Below are positions 55,767-64,000 of a stretch of 64,000 nucleotides of DNA, one piece after another. Source of the DNA: Nocardioides lianchengensis. GTDB lineage: Bacteria; Actinomycetota; Actinomycetes; Propionibacteriales; Nocardioidaceae. Under the pieces are notes generated by a model, which was given only the letters and a program-made list of their open reading frames with translations, was not told the DNA's origin and made no database searches. A program made the translations under genes and the position numbers. Within the stretch, counting starts at the first letter, position 1. Every line of letters begins with the position of its first letter. The DNA lies in assembly GCF_900101465.1 (NCBI RefSeq), contig NZ_FMZM01000003.1, forward strand, positions 372,001-436,000. The letters run 5' to 3'.

Positions 55767-58222
55767 GCTGGGCTCGGGACACAGCAGGTCGATGGCGCGC
55801 GCGGGTGCCGCGGCGCCGGGAGTCCTCCCGGCTGCGCACCGGCCGAGGCGCCGCCGAGGTCTCGGTGGTCGTCGTGACCGCCTCGCTGATCGCGGGCGTC
55901 CTCTTCGGCAACGGCCTGACCCGCACCTCGGTCGACATCGCCGACGGGCTGACGTGGTTCGCGGACGATCCCACCGGTGAGGTCATCCAGGTCAACCCCG
56001 CCACCGGCCGCCCCGAGGTCCGGGTGAAGGTCGGCGAGAAGGGCGACGAGCTCAGCATCGAGCAGTGGGACGGCCGGATGGTCGTCACCAACCGCAGCAC
56101 CGGCGAGCTCACCTCGTGGGACCTCGCCAACATCCTGGCCTCCGGCCAGCGCCGCGTGGCCCCGGGCAGCGGCAGCGAGGTGCTCCACCACGACGGCGAC
56201 ATGTTCCTGGTCGACCGCGACCGCGGCACGCTCGCCGCCGTGGACGAGGTCTCCACCGACGCGATCGGCGAGATGTGGAACGCGCCCGCCGGCATCGCCG
56301 ACGCGGTGGTCGACCGCGACGGCCGGATCTGGGCGCTCGACTCCGAGGGCCTGCTGAGCGAGCTGCGCTGGTCGCCCGAGACCGACGGCGGCACCTTCGT
56401 GGTCGAGGACGAGCGTCGCATCGACTACGCCGGAGCGCGCTCGGTGCTCGTGGCGCACGACCGCGGCGTCACCGTCTTCGGCGCCGACGCCGGGATCGTC
56501 GTCCAGGTCGGGACCGGCCACGACGTGGTCGCCGACGCCGCCCAGCTCTCCGGCGACCTGACTGCTCCCGCCTTCGCCCCGGCCGAGCTGGTGCCGGTGT
56601 CCTCCCCCCAGACCGGCACCGTCGCCATCGTCGGCGACCAGCGGGTCGTCGAGGTGGGCGTCACCGACATCGGGTGCCGCAAGCCCGCGACGCCCGAGGT
56701 CTTCGAGGGCGTGGTCTACGTCCCGTGCCCCGGCGACGGCAAGGTCGTCCGGCTCACCCCGGACGGCGCTCGCGCGGGCGGCGACATCGCCGTCGCGGAG
56801 GACGCCGTCCCCGACCTGGTCCTCGACGACGGCCAGCTGCTCATCAACGTCCCGGGCGACGCCCACGGCGCCGTCGTCCACTCCGGGGGCAAGGTCGAGA
56901 CCATCGTCCGCTACGACGAGGACCTGCCGACCGTCGCCGCCGGAGGCCTGAGCGAGATCGCCCCGCCGGCCCCGGAGGTCGTCCCCCAGGCCGCCCAGCA
57001 GGAGACCGCCCCGCCCCCGCCCGAGCCGACGACGACCGAGCCGTCGGACGAGGAGCAGGGCGAGCAGGAGAACTCCGACGAGGACGAGGTCGACGACGGC
57101 AGCGACGCCTGCATCCTGGGCATCGCCTGCGTCGGCGGCGGCGAGTCCGAGGGTCCCTCCGACGGCCCCAGCAGCAACGGAGGCCACGGGAACGGCAACG
57201 GCGGCAACGGCAACAACAACGGCAACGGCAACAACCACGGTGAGGACGAGGGCGGTGAGGACGAGGGCGGCCAGCAGCCGGCCACGCCCGAGCCGATGCA
57301 GGCCCCGAGCACCGTGGTCGCGACCGAGCTGCCCGACGGCACCGTCCGGGTCACCTGGACCCACCGAGGGACACCCGCCTCCAGCTTCCAGGTCGAGGAG
57401 GTCGGCGGAGCCATCGAGTCGACCGTGACCGGCGGCTACCGCCAGACCACCGTCGACGTCGAGCCCGGCCCGCACCGGTTCGTCGTCACCGCCCTGGCCT
57501 CCGGCCAGCCGCCGGTGTCCTCCACCCCCTCCCCCGAGGTCGTGACCACCGGACGCCCCGGCGAGGTCACCGGCATCACCGGCACCGCCACCGGCAACGA
57601 GGTCGACACCACCGCGCTCGTGCAGTTCAGCTGGGAGGCCGCGCCTGACAACGGCTCGCCGATCGTGCGCTACGACATCCAGGTCACCGACACGGTCAAC
57701 GGCACCTTCACCCTCCCGCCGAGCACCTCCACCTCGGCGAGCTACACCGCGACCTGCGCCGCGACCTACTGCGACCCCGGACCGGTGCGGGTGACCATCA
57801 CGCCCGTCAACGCCAAGGGCACCGGCCCCGCCACCACCGGCACCCTGGCCTACGACGGGCCTACGGCGCCCCCGCTGCCCGCCGCCGGCAAGAAGGTCGC
57901 GACCGCCCAGAACACCTCCTGGAACGGCCTCGGCTACGACGGCAAGGGCCGGACCACGCTGACCCTCGCGCCGCCGCCGGACTGGTCTGGTTTCCAGGGC
58001 ACCTGCACGTGGGTACACCGAGGCAACGCGAACGGCGAGACCAAGGGCACCATCCCCTGCGACGCCAAGCAGCTGGTCCTCCCGGTCTCCCACGGGTGGG
58101 TGAAGAAGAACGAGAGCCCGGTGCGCAAGCACTCGATCGTCTTCACGGCCAGCAGCTCGCAGGGCTCGGTGACCAGCGCGACGTACGCCTGGGAGTTCCG
58201 CCAGCCCGTCCCCAACAGCTGA
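55763..58222 (+). CDS. Membrane-anchored beta-propeller/Fn3 protein of the type VII locus
   Basis: An 819-residue bitopic protein. A basic tail and one helix (about 33-52) are followed by an extracytoplasmic domain with repeated VDRDG/VVDRDR-type blades (about 60-400) like an NHL/beta-propeller. A Pro/Glu/Asp-rich linker with Cys450 and Cys456 and a Gly/Asn tract follow, then two Fn3-like domains (about 515-700) and a C-terminal beta domain. Fn3 modules suggest carbohydrate or protein contact outside the cell. It is coupled to eccC by ATGA and has no counterpart among the classic Ecc proteins. Confidence 0.75.
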   Translation: MSWARDTAGRWRARVPRRRESSRLRTGRGAAEVSVVVVTASLIAGVLFGNGLTRTSVDIADGLTWFADDPTGEVIQVNPATGRPEVRVKVGEKGDELSIEQWDGRMVVTNRSTGELTSWDLANILASGQRRVAPGSGSEVLHHDGDMFLVDRDRGTLAAVDEVSTDAIGEMWNAPAGIADAVVDRDGRIWALDSEGLLSELRWSPETDGGTFVVEDERRIDYAGARSVLVAHDRGVTVFGADAGIVVQVGTGHDVVADAAQLSGDLTAPAFAPAELVPVSSPQTGTVAIVGDQRVVEVGVTDIGCRKPATPEVFEGVVYVPCPGDGKVVRLTPDGARAGGDIAVAEDAVPDLVLDDGQLLINVPGDAHGAVVHSGGKVETIVRYDEDLPTVAAGGLSEIAPPAPEVVPQAAQQETAPPPPEPTTTEPSDEEQGEQENSDEDEVDDGSDACILGIACVGGGESEGPSDGPSSNGGHGNGNGGNGNNNGNGNNHGEDEGGEDEGGQQPATPEPMQAPSTVVATELPDGTVRVTWTHRGTPASSFQVEEVGGAIESTVTGGYRQTTVDVEPGPHRFVVTALASGQPPVSSTPSPEVVTTGRPGEVTGITGTATGNEVDTTALVQFSWEAAPDNGSPIVRYDIQVTDTVNGTFTLPPSTSTSASYTATCAATYCDPGPVRVTITPVNAKGTGPATTGTLAYDGPTAPPLPAAGKKVATAQNTSWNGLGYDGKGRTTLTLAPPPDWSGFQGTCTWVHRGNANGETKGTIPCDAKQLVLPVSHGWVKKNESPVRKHSIVFTASSSQGSVTSATYAWEFRQPVPNS

Positions 58223-58253
58223 ATCCTTCCCCCGAGGACCCCTGAGGAGCACC

Positions 58254-59246
58254 GTGACCGCACTGGCCGGCCCCCTGACCCCCACCGAGGCCGACATCGC
58301 CGAGTTCCGGCAGCTGCACCAGCGCCTCGGGGACGCCGTCGAGTCCGCCGTGCACGGCAAGCGGGCCACGGTCGACCTGGTCCTCGACGCCGCCTTCGCC
58401 GGCGGGCACGTGCTGCTCGAGGACGTGCCCGGCACCGGCAAGACCACGCTGGCGCGCGCGGTGGCGCAGGCCCTCGGCGGTCAGGTACGACGGGTGCAGT
58501 TCACCCCCGACCTGCTGCCGAGCGACGTCACCGGCACCACCGTCTTCGACCCGCGGGACGGCCAGATCCGGTTCCGCCCCGGTCCGGTCTTCGCCCACGT
58601 CGTGCTCGCCGACGAGATCAACCGGGCGTCGGCCAAGACCCAGTCGGCACTGCTGGAGGTGATGGAGGAGCGGACCGTCACCGTCGACGGCGAGGCCCAC
58701 CTGGTGCCCGAGCCGTTCCTGGTCATCGCGACCCAGAACCCGGTCGACCTCGACGGGACCTACCGGCTGCCCGAGGCGCAGCTCGACCGGTTCCTGATCC
58801 GCACGTCGCTGGGCTACCCGGACGCCGAGCACGAGATCGAGGTGCTGCGCCCCGGCAGCACGGCCGGTCGCGTCGCCGACGTCCCGGTGGTCAGCTCCCC
58901 CGACGAGGTGGCCCTGATGGCCCAGCGGCTGACCGGTCTGCACGTCGCCGACCTGCTGCTGCGCTACATCCGCGAGATCGGCGTCGCCGTCCGCCACGAC
59001 CCCCGGGTCCGGCTGGGCGCGAGCACCCGCGGCCTGCGGGCGCTGGTGCGCTGCGTGCAGGTCTACGCCGCCGCCCAGGGCCGCAACTACGTCGTCCCCA
59101 GCGACGTCCAGCGGCTCGCCGAGCCGGTGCTGGCGCACCGCACGGTGCTGACCCGCGACGCCGTGCTCGCCGGCCACACGCCCACCTCCGTGGTGCACGA
59201 GGCCCTCGACACCGTCGCCCCGCCGCAGCCCGACGACCACCACTGA
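58254..59246 (+). CDS. MoxR-family AAA+ ATPase
   Basis: A 330-residue AAA+ protein: Walker A GTGKTT at 60-65, Walker B VLADEINRA, sensor 1 IATQNPVD, and a C-terminal alpha-helical lid with DPRVRLGASTRGLRAL (arginine residues of sensor 2). MoxR proteins act with DUF58 and transglutaminase-type membrane proteins as chaperone or assembly modules. GTG start with a TGAGGAG site. First gene of the MoxR-DUF58-transglutaminase-like module. Confidence 0.93.
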   Translation: MTALAGPLTPTEADIAEFRQLHQRLGDAVESAVHGKRATVDLVLDAAFAGGHVLLEDVPGTGKTTLARAVAQALGGQVRRVQFTPDLLPSDVTGTTVFDPRDGQIRFRPGPVFAHVVLADEINRASAKTQSALLEVMEERTVTVDGEAHLVPEPFLVIATQNPVDLDGTYRLPEAQLDRFLIRTSLGYPDAEHEIEVLRPGSTAGRVADVPVVSSPDEVALMAQRLTGLHVADLLLRYIREIGVAVRHDPRVRLGASTRGLRALVRCVQVYAAAQGRNYVVPSDVQRLAEPVLAHRTVLTRDAVLAGHTPTSVVHEALDTVAPPQPDDHH

Positions 59247-59256
59247 ACGGCCGGCC

Positions 59257-60429
59257 GTGCGCAGGACCTGGTCGGTCGTCACCACCCGGGGGCGGCTGAC
59301 CGCCGTACTCGGCGGTCTGCTGCTCGCCGCCGGCCTGAGCTGGGACTACCCGCTGGTCGCCGCGCTCGGTGGCGCGCTGCTGCTGGTCGTGCTCGCGGAG
59401 GTGGTCTCCGTGCTGCTGGCCAGTGACATCGTCGTGCACCGGGAGGTCACACCGCCGGTCGTCGTACGCCACGAGCACTGCGAGGGGGCGCTGCACCTCA
59501 CCGGCCGACGGCGCCAGGGTCTGGTCCGCGTCGACGCGAGCGACTCGGTCGACGGCCGGCTGGTGCCGGTCGAGCTCCCGGAGGGGGTGCGCGGCGCCGC
59601 CGTGTCCGTCCGCTACCCGATCCCGACCCCGCGCCGGGGCCTGCTCGCGGTCGGTCCCGTGCACCTGCGGCGCTACGGACTGTCGGGGATGGCCGCGACC
59701 ACGTCCGAGGTGGGCTCGGTGGACCGGGTGCGCGTGCTGCCGCGCCGGGTCCCGATCGCCTCGGTGATGCCCGGTCGCCGACGGGCCACGGCCGGCGGCG
59801 ACCGCAGCGACGACTTCGGCGGTACCGACCTGGTCGGGCTGCACGAGTACGCCATGGGCGACGACCTGCGCCGGCTGCACTGGGCGACCAGCGCCCGCAC
59901 CGGCAGCCTGATGGTGCGCGAGGACGCCGACCCGTCCGAGCCGCACGTGTGCGTGCTGCTCGACGACCGGCTGAGCAGCTACTACGGCGCCGAGCAGCCG
60001 GCCGACTCCTTCGAGGAGGCGGTCGAGCTCGCCGCGGCGCTGTGCCGGGTCACCGTCGACGGTGGGCACCCGCTGCGCTTCCGCACCCTCTCGGGCCGGC
60101 ACGAGGTCGAGGTGCCCGGGTCCCCCACCCGCACCGCACGGCGCGAGTCCCGCGAGCTCGACTGGCTCTTCGCCGAGGTCGTCCAGGTCACCGACGACCG
60201 CGAGCCCGCCGCCGTCGCGCACGGGTACGACGTCGCGGCGGCCGTCACCGGCGTCGGAGCCGACCTGCGCAGGCTCGGCCTGCTGCTCGGCGACGTGCCG
60301 AGCGCGACCGTCACCGTGGTCGACGAGCGGCCGGCCGTGGGTGCCGAGCAGCAGGCTGGCGTGCTGGTGCTGCGCGGCACCACGTCGTACTCCCTCGCGG
60401 CCGCGTGGGACGAGGCGGCCCAGCGATGA
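59257..60429 (+). CDS. DUF58-domain membrane protein
   Basis: A 390-residue protein with two N-terminal helices (about 10-55) and a soluble part containing the DUF58 signature YAMGDDLRRLHWATSARTGSLMVRED near residue 200. In related modules it binds MoxR. GTG start 10 bases after the MoxR stop; its own stop overlaps the next ATG by four bases, so the three genes form a tight operon. Confidence 0.9.
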   Translation: MRRTWSVVTTRGRLTAVLGGLLLAAGLSWDYPLVAALGGALLLVVLAEVVSVLLASDIVVHREVTPPVVVRHEHCEGALHLTGRRRQGLVRVDASDSVDGRLVPVELPEGVRGAAVSVRYPIPTPRRGLLAVGPVHLRRYGLSGMAATTSEVGSVDRVRVLPRRVPIASVMPGRRRATAGGDRSDDFGGTDLVGLHEYAMGDDLRRLHWATSARTGSLMVREDADPSEPHVCVLLDDRLSSYYGAEQPADSFEEAVELAAALCRVTVDGGHPLRFRTLSGRHEVEVPGSPTRTARRESRELDWLFAEVVQVTDDREPAAVAHGYDVAAAVTGVGADLRRLGLLLGDVPSATVTVVDERPAVGAEQQAGVLVLRGTTSYSLAAAWDEAAQR

Positions 60430-62525
60430 CCGCGGCCGCCGTGCACCGGGCCGCTCCTCCGGAACCCCGGGTCCGTGCCACCCAGTCCCCGTGGCTGCTC
60501 ACCGTCTGGGGCGCGTCCCTGGTCGCGGTCGGCAGTCTCGGGCTGGCCGCGGCGTGGCATCACTGGCTGCCGGCCGTCGTGCTGGTGGTGGCCGCCGTGC
60601 TCCCGCTGGTCCTGCTCCGGACCGTGGTCTCCCTCGGGATCTCCCGGTGGGCGGCCAGCTCGGTGCTGTCGCTGCTGCTGCTCCTCGCCGCCTACCTGAT
60701 GGCCGCCGGCAGCGGCACGCCGTTCCGCGATCTGGTCGCCGACTCGGTGCCTCTGCTGCTCACCGAGCCACAGCCCTACGACGTCCGCGCCGACCTGCTG
60801 GTCGCGCCGGTCCTGCTGACGGGGCTGCTGTCGCTCTTCGCCGGCCTGCGCCTGGAGAGCCGGACCCGCGTGGGTCCGCTCGCGGCCGCGCTGGCCCTCT
60901 ACGTCTGCGGCGCGCTGCTCTCGACCGGCACCGCCGACCGCTGGGGCCTGCTCGCGGTCCTGCTGGTCGTCCTCGGCCTGCTGGGCTGGGTGCTGCTCGA
61001 CGAGCACACCGAGCCCACCGTCCAGCGGCTCGCGGTGGCCGGACCGTCGCTGGTCGTCCTGGTCGGCGGCATGGCCGCGGCCGCGCTGCTGCCGTCGACC
61101 GACCCGTTCGAGCCACGAGGCCTCGTCGACCCGCCGATGGTCGTCGTCGAGGCGGCCAGCCCGCTGCCCCAGCTCGGCGCCTGGCAGCAGAACCCCGACA
61201 CCCCCCTGCTCCGGGTGGCCGGCGACCGGGTGCCGCTGCGACTGGTCACCCTCGACCAGTACGACGGCGCGCAGTGGCGGGCCGCGACCCGCTACGCCCC
61301 GTTCGGCACCATCGGCGAGCCCGTCCTGCCGCCGGGCGACCTGCGTCGTACGGCCACGGTGGCGGTGGCCTTCGAGGGCCTCGGCGGCCGCTGGCTGCCC
61401 GCGCCCGGCGACCCGGTCGACGTCAGCTCCGAGGACGCGGTCGTCGACCCGCGCACCGGCACCCTCTACGACCCCGAGGCCGGCGGCGAGACCGCCTACG
61501 AGGTCACCGCCGTCCGCGACGCCCCCGAGCCCGAGGCCCTCGTCGGAGCCACCGTGCCCGGGACCGCGGCCGCCCAGCGTTTCCTGACGCTGCCCGAGCT
61601 GCCCCTGCGGCTGGCGTCGTACGCCGAGGAGGTGGTGGCCGGTGCGCACACGCCCTACGAGCAGGCCATGGCCATCGAGTCCGCGGTCAAGCAGGGCCGG
61701 ACCCTCTCGGGACAGTCGATCTCCGGGTCGGCGTACTGGCGCATCGACAAGTTCCTCTTCGGCGAGGCGGGCACGTCCGGCGCCCAGGTCGGCACGTCCG
61801 AGCAGTTCGCGACCGCTTTCACGGTCCTGGCCCGGCACGCCGGCCTGCCGACCCGGATGGTGGTCGGCTTCAAGCCGGGCGACGCCCAGACCGACGGCAG
61901 CCGGATCGTCCGCGGCAGCGACGCGCTCGCCTGGCCGGAGGTCTACTTCGACCGGCTCGGCTGGGTCCCGTTCTCGCCCACCCCGAAGGACGACACCTTC
62001 ACCCAGGATCGGCCCGAGGTCACCACGGCCCCGCCGGTCGAGGACCAGGCCCCGCTCTCCCCCGGCGGCTCCAGCACCAAGCCCGACCCCAGCACCACGA
62101 CCCCGACGACCGCCGGGGCCGGCCCGGAGCACGGGTCCCGCGCCTGGTGGCCGTGGATCGTGGCGCTCTCCGGGGGCCCATTGGTGCTGCTCGTCGGCGC
62201 CCGCCGGGTCCGGTCCCTGCGGCACCGGCGGCGCGGCGCCCCGGGCGCCTGGGCCGAGGTGCTGGACGCCCTCGCGCTCGCCGGCACCCCCGCGCCGCGG
62301 TCCGCCGCGGCGACCGCCATCGCCGACGGCGCCGACCGACGCTGGGGCACCACCGCGACCCGGCGGGTCGCCGACCTGGCCGAGCGGGTGGCCTTCGGCC
62401 CGAGCCCGTTCACCGATGCCGGGGTGCGCGCCGAGCTCCGCGAGGTACGACGTGCCGCGCGCCGCTCGGCGCCCTGGTGGCGCCGGCTGGTGTGGTCGGT
62501 GGACCCCCGCGTGTTCAGGCGGTGA
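60426..62525 (+). CDS. Transglutaminase-like membrane protein without the catalytic triad
   Basis: A 699-residue protein of the TgpA type: six or seven helices (to about residue 225), an outer transglutaminase-fold domain (about 370-530), Pro/Thr linker, a further helix (about 575-595) and a cytoplasmic tail. The family's GxCEQF motif reads GTSEQF with Ser458, the HAWPEV motif reads LAWPEV with Leu501, and the PFDPT motif reads PFSPT with Ser517. All three triad residues are therefore missing, so it is probably a non-catalytic, binding or scaffolding member. Operon position is normal for the family. Confidence 0.88.
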   Translation: MTAAAVHRAAPPEPRVRATQSPWLLTVWGASLVAVGSLGLAAAWHHWLPAVVLVVAAVLPLVLLRTVVSLGISRWAASSVLSLLLLLAAYLMAAGSGTPFRDLVADSVPLLLTEPQPYDVRADLLVAPVLLTGLLSLFAGLRLESRTRVGPLAAALALYVCGALLSTGTADRWGLLAVLLVVLGLLGWVLLDEHTEPTVQRLAVAGPSLVVLVGGMAAAALLPSTDPFEPRGLVDPPMVVVEAASPLPQLGAWQQNPDTPLLRVAGDRVPLRLVTLDQYDGAQWRAATRYAPFGTIGEPVLPPGDLRRTATVAVAFEGLGGRWLPAPGDPVDVSSEDAVVDPRTGTLYDPEAGGETAYEVTAVRDAPEPEALVGATVPGTAAAQRFLTLPELPLRLASYAEEVVAGAHTPYEQAMAIESAVKQGRTLSGQSISGSAYWRIDKFLFGEAGTSGAQVGTSEQFATAFTVLARHAGLPTRMVVGFKPGDAQTDGSRIVRGSDALAWPEVYFDRLGWVPFSPTPKDDTFTQDRPEVTTAPPVEDQAPLSPGGSSTKPDPSTTTPTTAGAGPEHGSRAWWPWIVALSGGPLVLLVGARRVRSLRHRRRGAPGAWAEVLDALALAGTPAPRSAAATAIADGADRRWGTTATRRVADLAERVAFGPSPFTDAGVRAELREVRRAARRSAPWWRRLVWSVDPRVFRR

Positions 62526-64000
62526 AGCAGCGCCGGTTGCTGACGCCGAAGCCGCCGTCCGCGTCGGTCACCGTCATCACGAAGCAGTAGCGGGTCCCCG
62601 GCACGGTCGGGAAGCTCACCGTGCCGGTGGTCACGGTGCCCGACCACGGACCGAACAGGTTGGGGTCCGGCAGCCGCTGGGCGAGCGTGTAGACGCCCTG
62701 ACCGTCGGCGGCCTCGCTCCACTTCAGGGTGAGCGTGGAGCCGTCGGAGGTGAGCTTCAGGAAGTTGAAGGCCAGCTCCGGGTCGGCCCGCTGCGGCTGG
62801 GCCGGGCCGCTCTGGAGCGGCTTGGTCGGCGCGGTGGGCAGCAACTGCCCCACGTTGGAGTCGACCGACGCGCGCGGTGTCGTCGTCGGCTCGTCATCGC
62901 GCAGGGCGGCCCCGGCGATCCCGAGGGTCAGCCCGATCAGCAGCGCCGCGCCGCCGAGGACGAGCACCAGCCGCTTGCGCCGTCGTACGGCGGGGTCCGG
63001 GCGGTCGTCGCCGGGCGCGACCGGTCCGTCGGCGACCGGGGGTGCCGGCGGCTGCGGGGCATCGGGGCGAGCACCGGTGGCCTCCGCGGGCCGGAGCCCG
63101 GTGGCGTCGGCGTCGCGCACCGGGGCCGGTGCGTGAGCGAGCACCGAGAGCGCGACCGGCTTCACGGCCGGGGTCGGCGGGGGTACGGCGGGCGTCTGCG
63201 TGGGGCCGACGGGACGGACCGGGGCCGCGGCCGGAGCGGCCCCCGGCTCCCAGGCCGAGACCCGGAGCTCGGCCAGCGCGTCGCGCAGCTCGGCCGCGCT
63301 GGACCAGCGCCGGTCGAGGTCCTTGGCCAGGCAGCGGTCGATGACGGGGGCCAGCCGGTCGGCTCCGGTGACGGCGAGCGGACGGTGCGGCTCGGTGCGG
63401 GCGCGGCGCAGGTAGGCCAGCGCGGAGTCGTCGTCGGGATCGTCGCTGGCGAACGGCGGCCGCCCGTCGACGAGCGTGTAGAGCGTCGAGCCCAACCCCC
63501 ACAGGTCGTCCGCGGGCGTCGGCGCGAGGCCGTCGAGGATCTGGGGCGAGGCGTGCCGGTAGGTGAACGTCTCGACGGACGCCGTGTGCTCGGAGTCGGC
63601 GAGCCGGGCGATGCCGAAGTCGGCGAGCACCCACGACGTCGGGAGCACCAGGACATTCTGGGGCTTCACGTCGCGGTGCAGCACTCCCCGGTCGTGGGCG
63701 AACGCGAGGGCGTCCGCGAGCACCACGCCGAGCTTGACGACCTCCTCGGGCGGCAGCGGGCCGAGCGCCTGGAGCCGATCGTGCAGGCTGCCGGCCTCGT
63801 AGAAGTCCATGACGATCGCCGGTCGGCCGGCATCGGTCGTGCCGACGGCGAGCACGTTGACGATGTTCGGGTGCTGGCGGCCCAGGTCGACGGTGATCTC
63901 GATCTCGCGCCGGAAGCGCGCGACCCGATCGGGGTCGTCGACGAGCAGCACCTTCACCGCGACGTCGCGCTGCAGGGCGACGTCGCGGGCGCGGTAGACG
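62515..64000 (-). CDS. Receptor-type Ser/Thr protein kinase, N-terminus outside window
   Basis: Hanks-type kinase cut by the window edge; the visible part starts just before the VAVKVL lysine. HRDVKPQN catalytic loop and DFG are intact; the APE motif reads SPQ. A Pro/Ala-rich linker of about 100 residues leads to one helix (LVLVLGGAALLIGLTLGIAGAAL) and an outer Fn3-like domain of about 100 residues. It is convergent with the transglutaminase-like gene, with an 11-base overlap of coding ends. It likely phosphorylates an FHA-binding partner of the type VII locus, such as EccC or the FHA-like protein; this is inference from neighbourhood. Confidence 0.88.
   Translation of the reverse strand, partial: VYRARDVALQRDVAVKVLLVDDPDRVARFRREIEITVDLGRQHPNIVNVLAVGTTDAGRPAIVMDFYEAGSLHDRLQALGPLPPEEVVKLGVVLADALAFAHDRGVLHRDVKPQNVLVLPTSWVLADFGIARLADSEHTASVETFTYRHASPQILDGLAPTPADDLWGLGSTLYTLVDGRPPFASDDPDDDSALAYLRRARTEPHRPLAVTGADRLAPVIDRCLAKDLDRRWSSAAELRDALAELRVSAWEPGAAPAAAPVRPVGPTQTPAVPPPTPAVKPVALSVLAHAPAPVRDADATGLRPAEATGARPDAPQPPAPPVADGPVAPGDDRPDPAVRRRKRLVLVLGGAALLIGLTLGIAGAALRDDEPTTTPRASVDSNVGQLLPTAPTKPLQSGPAQPQRADPELAFNFLKLTSDGSTLTLKWSEAADGQGVYTLAQRLPDPNLFGPWSGTVTTGTVSFPTVPGTRYCFVMTVTDADGGFGVSNRRCFTA

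Noticed and set aside
54896..58447. A 1183-codon minus-strand frame opposite the propeller/Fn3 gene
   Set aside because: Shadow of a high-GC gene with recognisable domains on the other strand.

Overview
The window comes from a very GC-rich actinobacterium. The gene order, the frequent GTG starts, and the ATGA, GTGA and TGATG start/stop overlaps point to Nocardioides or a close relative (Nocardioidaceae). That family-level placement is inference from gene content, since no rRNA lies in the window. I saw no tRNA, rRNA, CRISPR array, transposase or prophage. Nearly every base is coding; the only gene-free stretch over 300 bases is the leader in front of the RNase E/G gene.

Left part (1-11,450): two paralogous DHA2-type drug exporters flank a TetR regulator whose promoter carries two palindromes. 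Next come a DJ-1/PfpI protein, a short MetE-like methionine synthase, and an mnmA/cysteine desulfurase pair for tRNA 2-thiouridine. These are followed by a SRPBCC protein, a membrane-anchored EEP-fold hydrolase, a 2-oxoglutarate oxygenase and a secreted protein with a TTG start.

Housekeeping core (10,330-46,290): proB-obgE-rpmA-rplU-rne and the TIGR03936 gene read leftward. The usual TIGR03960 partner is separated from TIGR03936 by three unrelated genes. After a DHA2 exporter, a Ca2+/H+ antiporter and a zinc alcohol dehydrogenase comes the cell-shape operon (ndk, mreB, mreC, mreD, PBP2, rodA, in transcription order). Then follow a PNPOx/MocR divergent pair, folC with DUF4233, a second alcohol dehydrogenase under a KstR-like operator, a GNAT, valS, and the Clp protease genes clpP1-clpP2-clpX behind a ClgR-like box.

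Right part (48,000-64,000): a type VII secretion-like locus. An FHA-like protein and a WXG100 protein are followed, after a strong terminator, by a likely secreted muramidase/transglycosylase-like protein with an EF-hand, a second WXG100 protein, and a 1431-residue EccC/EssC-type ATPase with an N-terminal FHA domain. Next are a membrane-anchored beta-propeller/Fn3 protein and a MoxR/DUF58/transglutaminase-like module. A convergent membrane Ser/Thr kinase with an Fn3-like outer domain closes the window. EccB, EccD, EccE and mycosin are absent from the visible part. The transglutaminase-like protein has Ser-Leu-Ser where the Cys-His-Asp triad should be. Taken together this looks like a kinase/FHA-linked, reduced type VII system, and it is the best candidate here for an under-described system.
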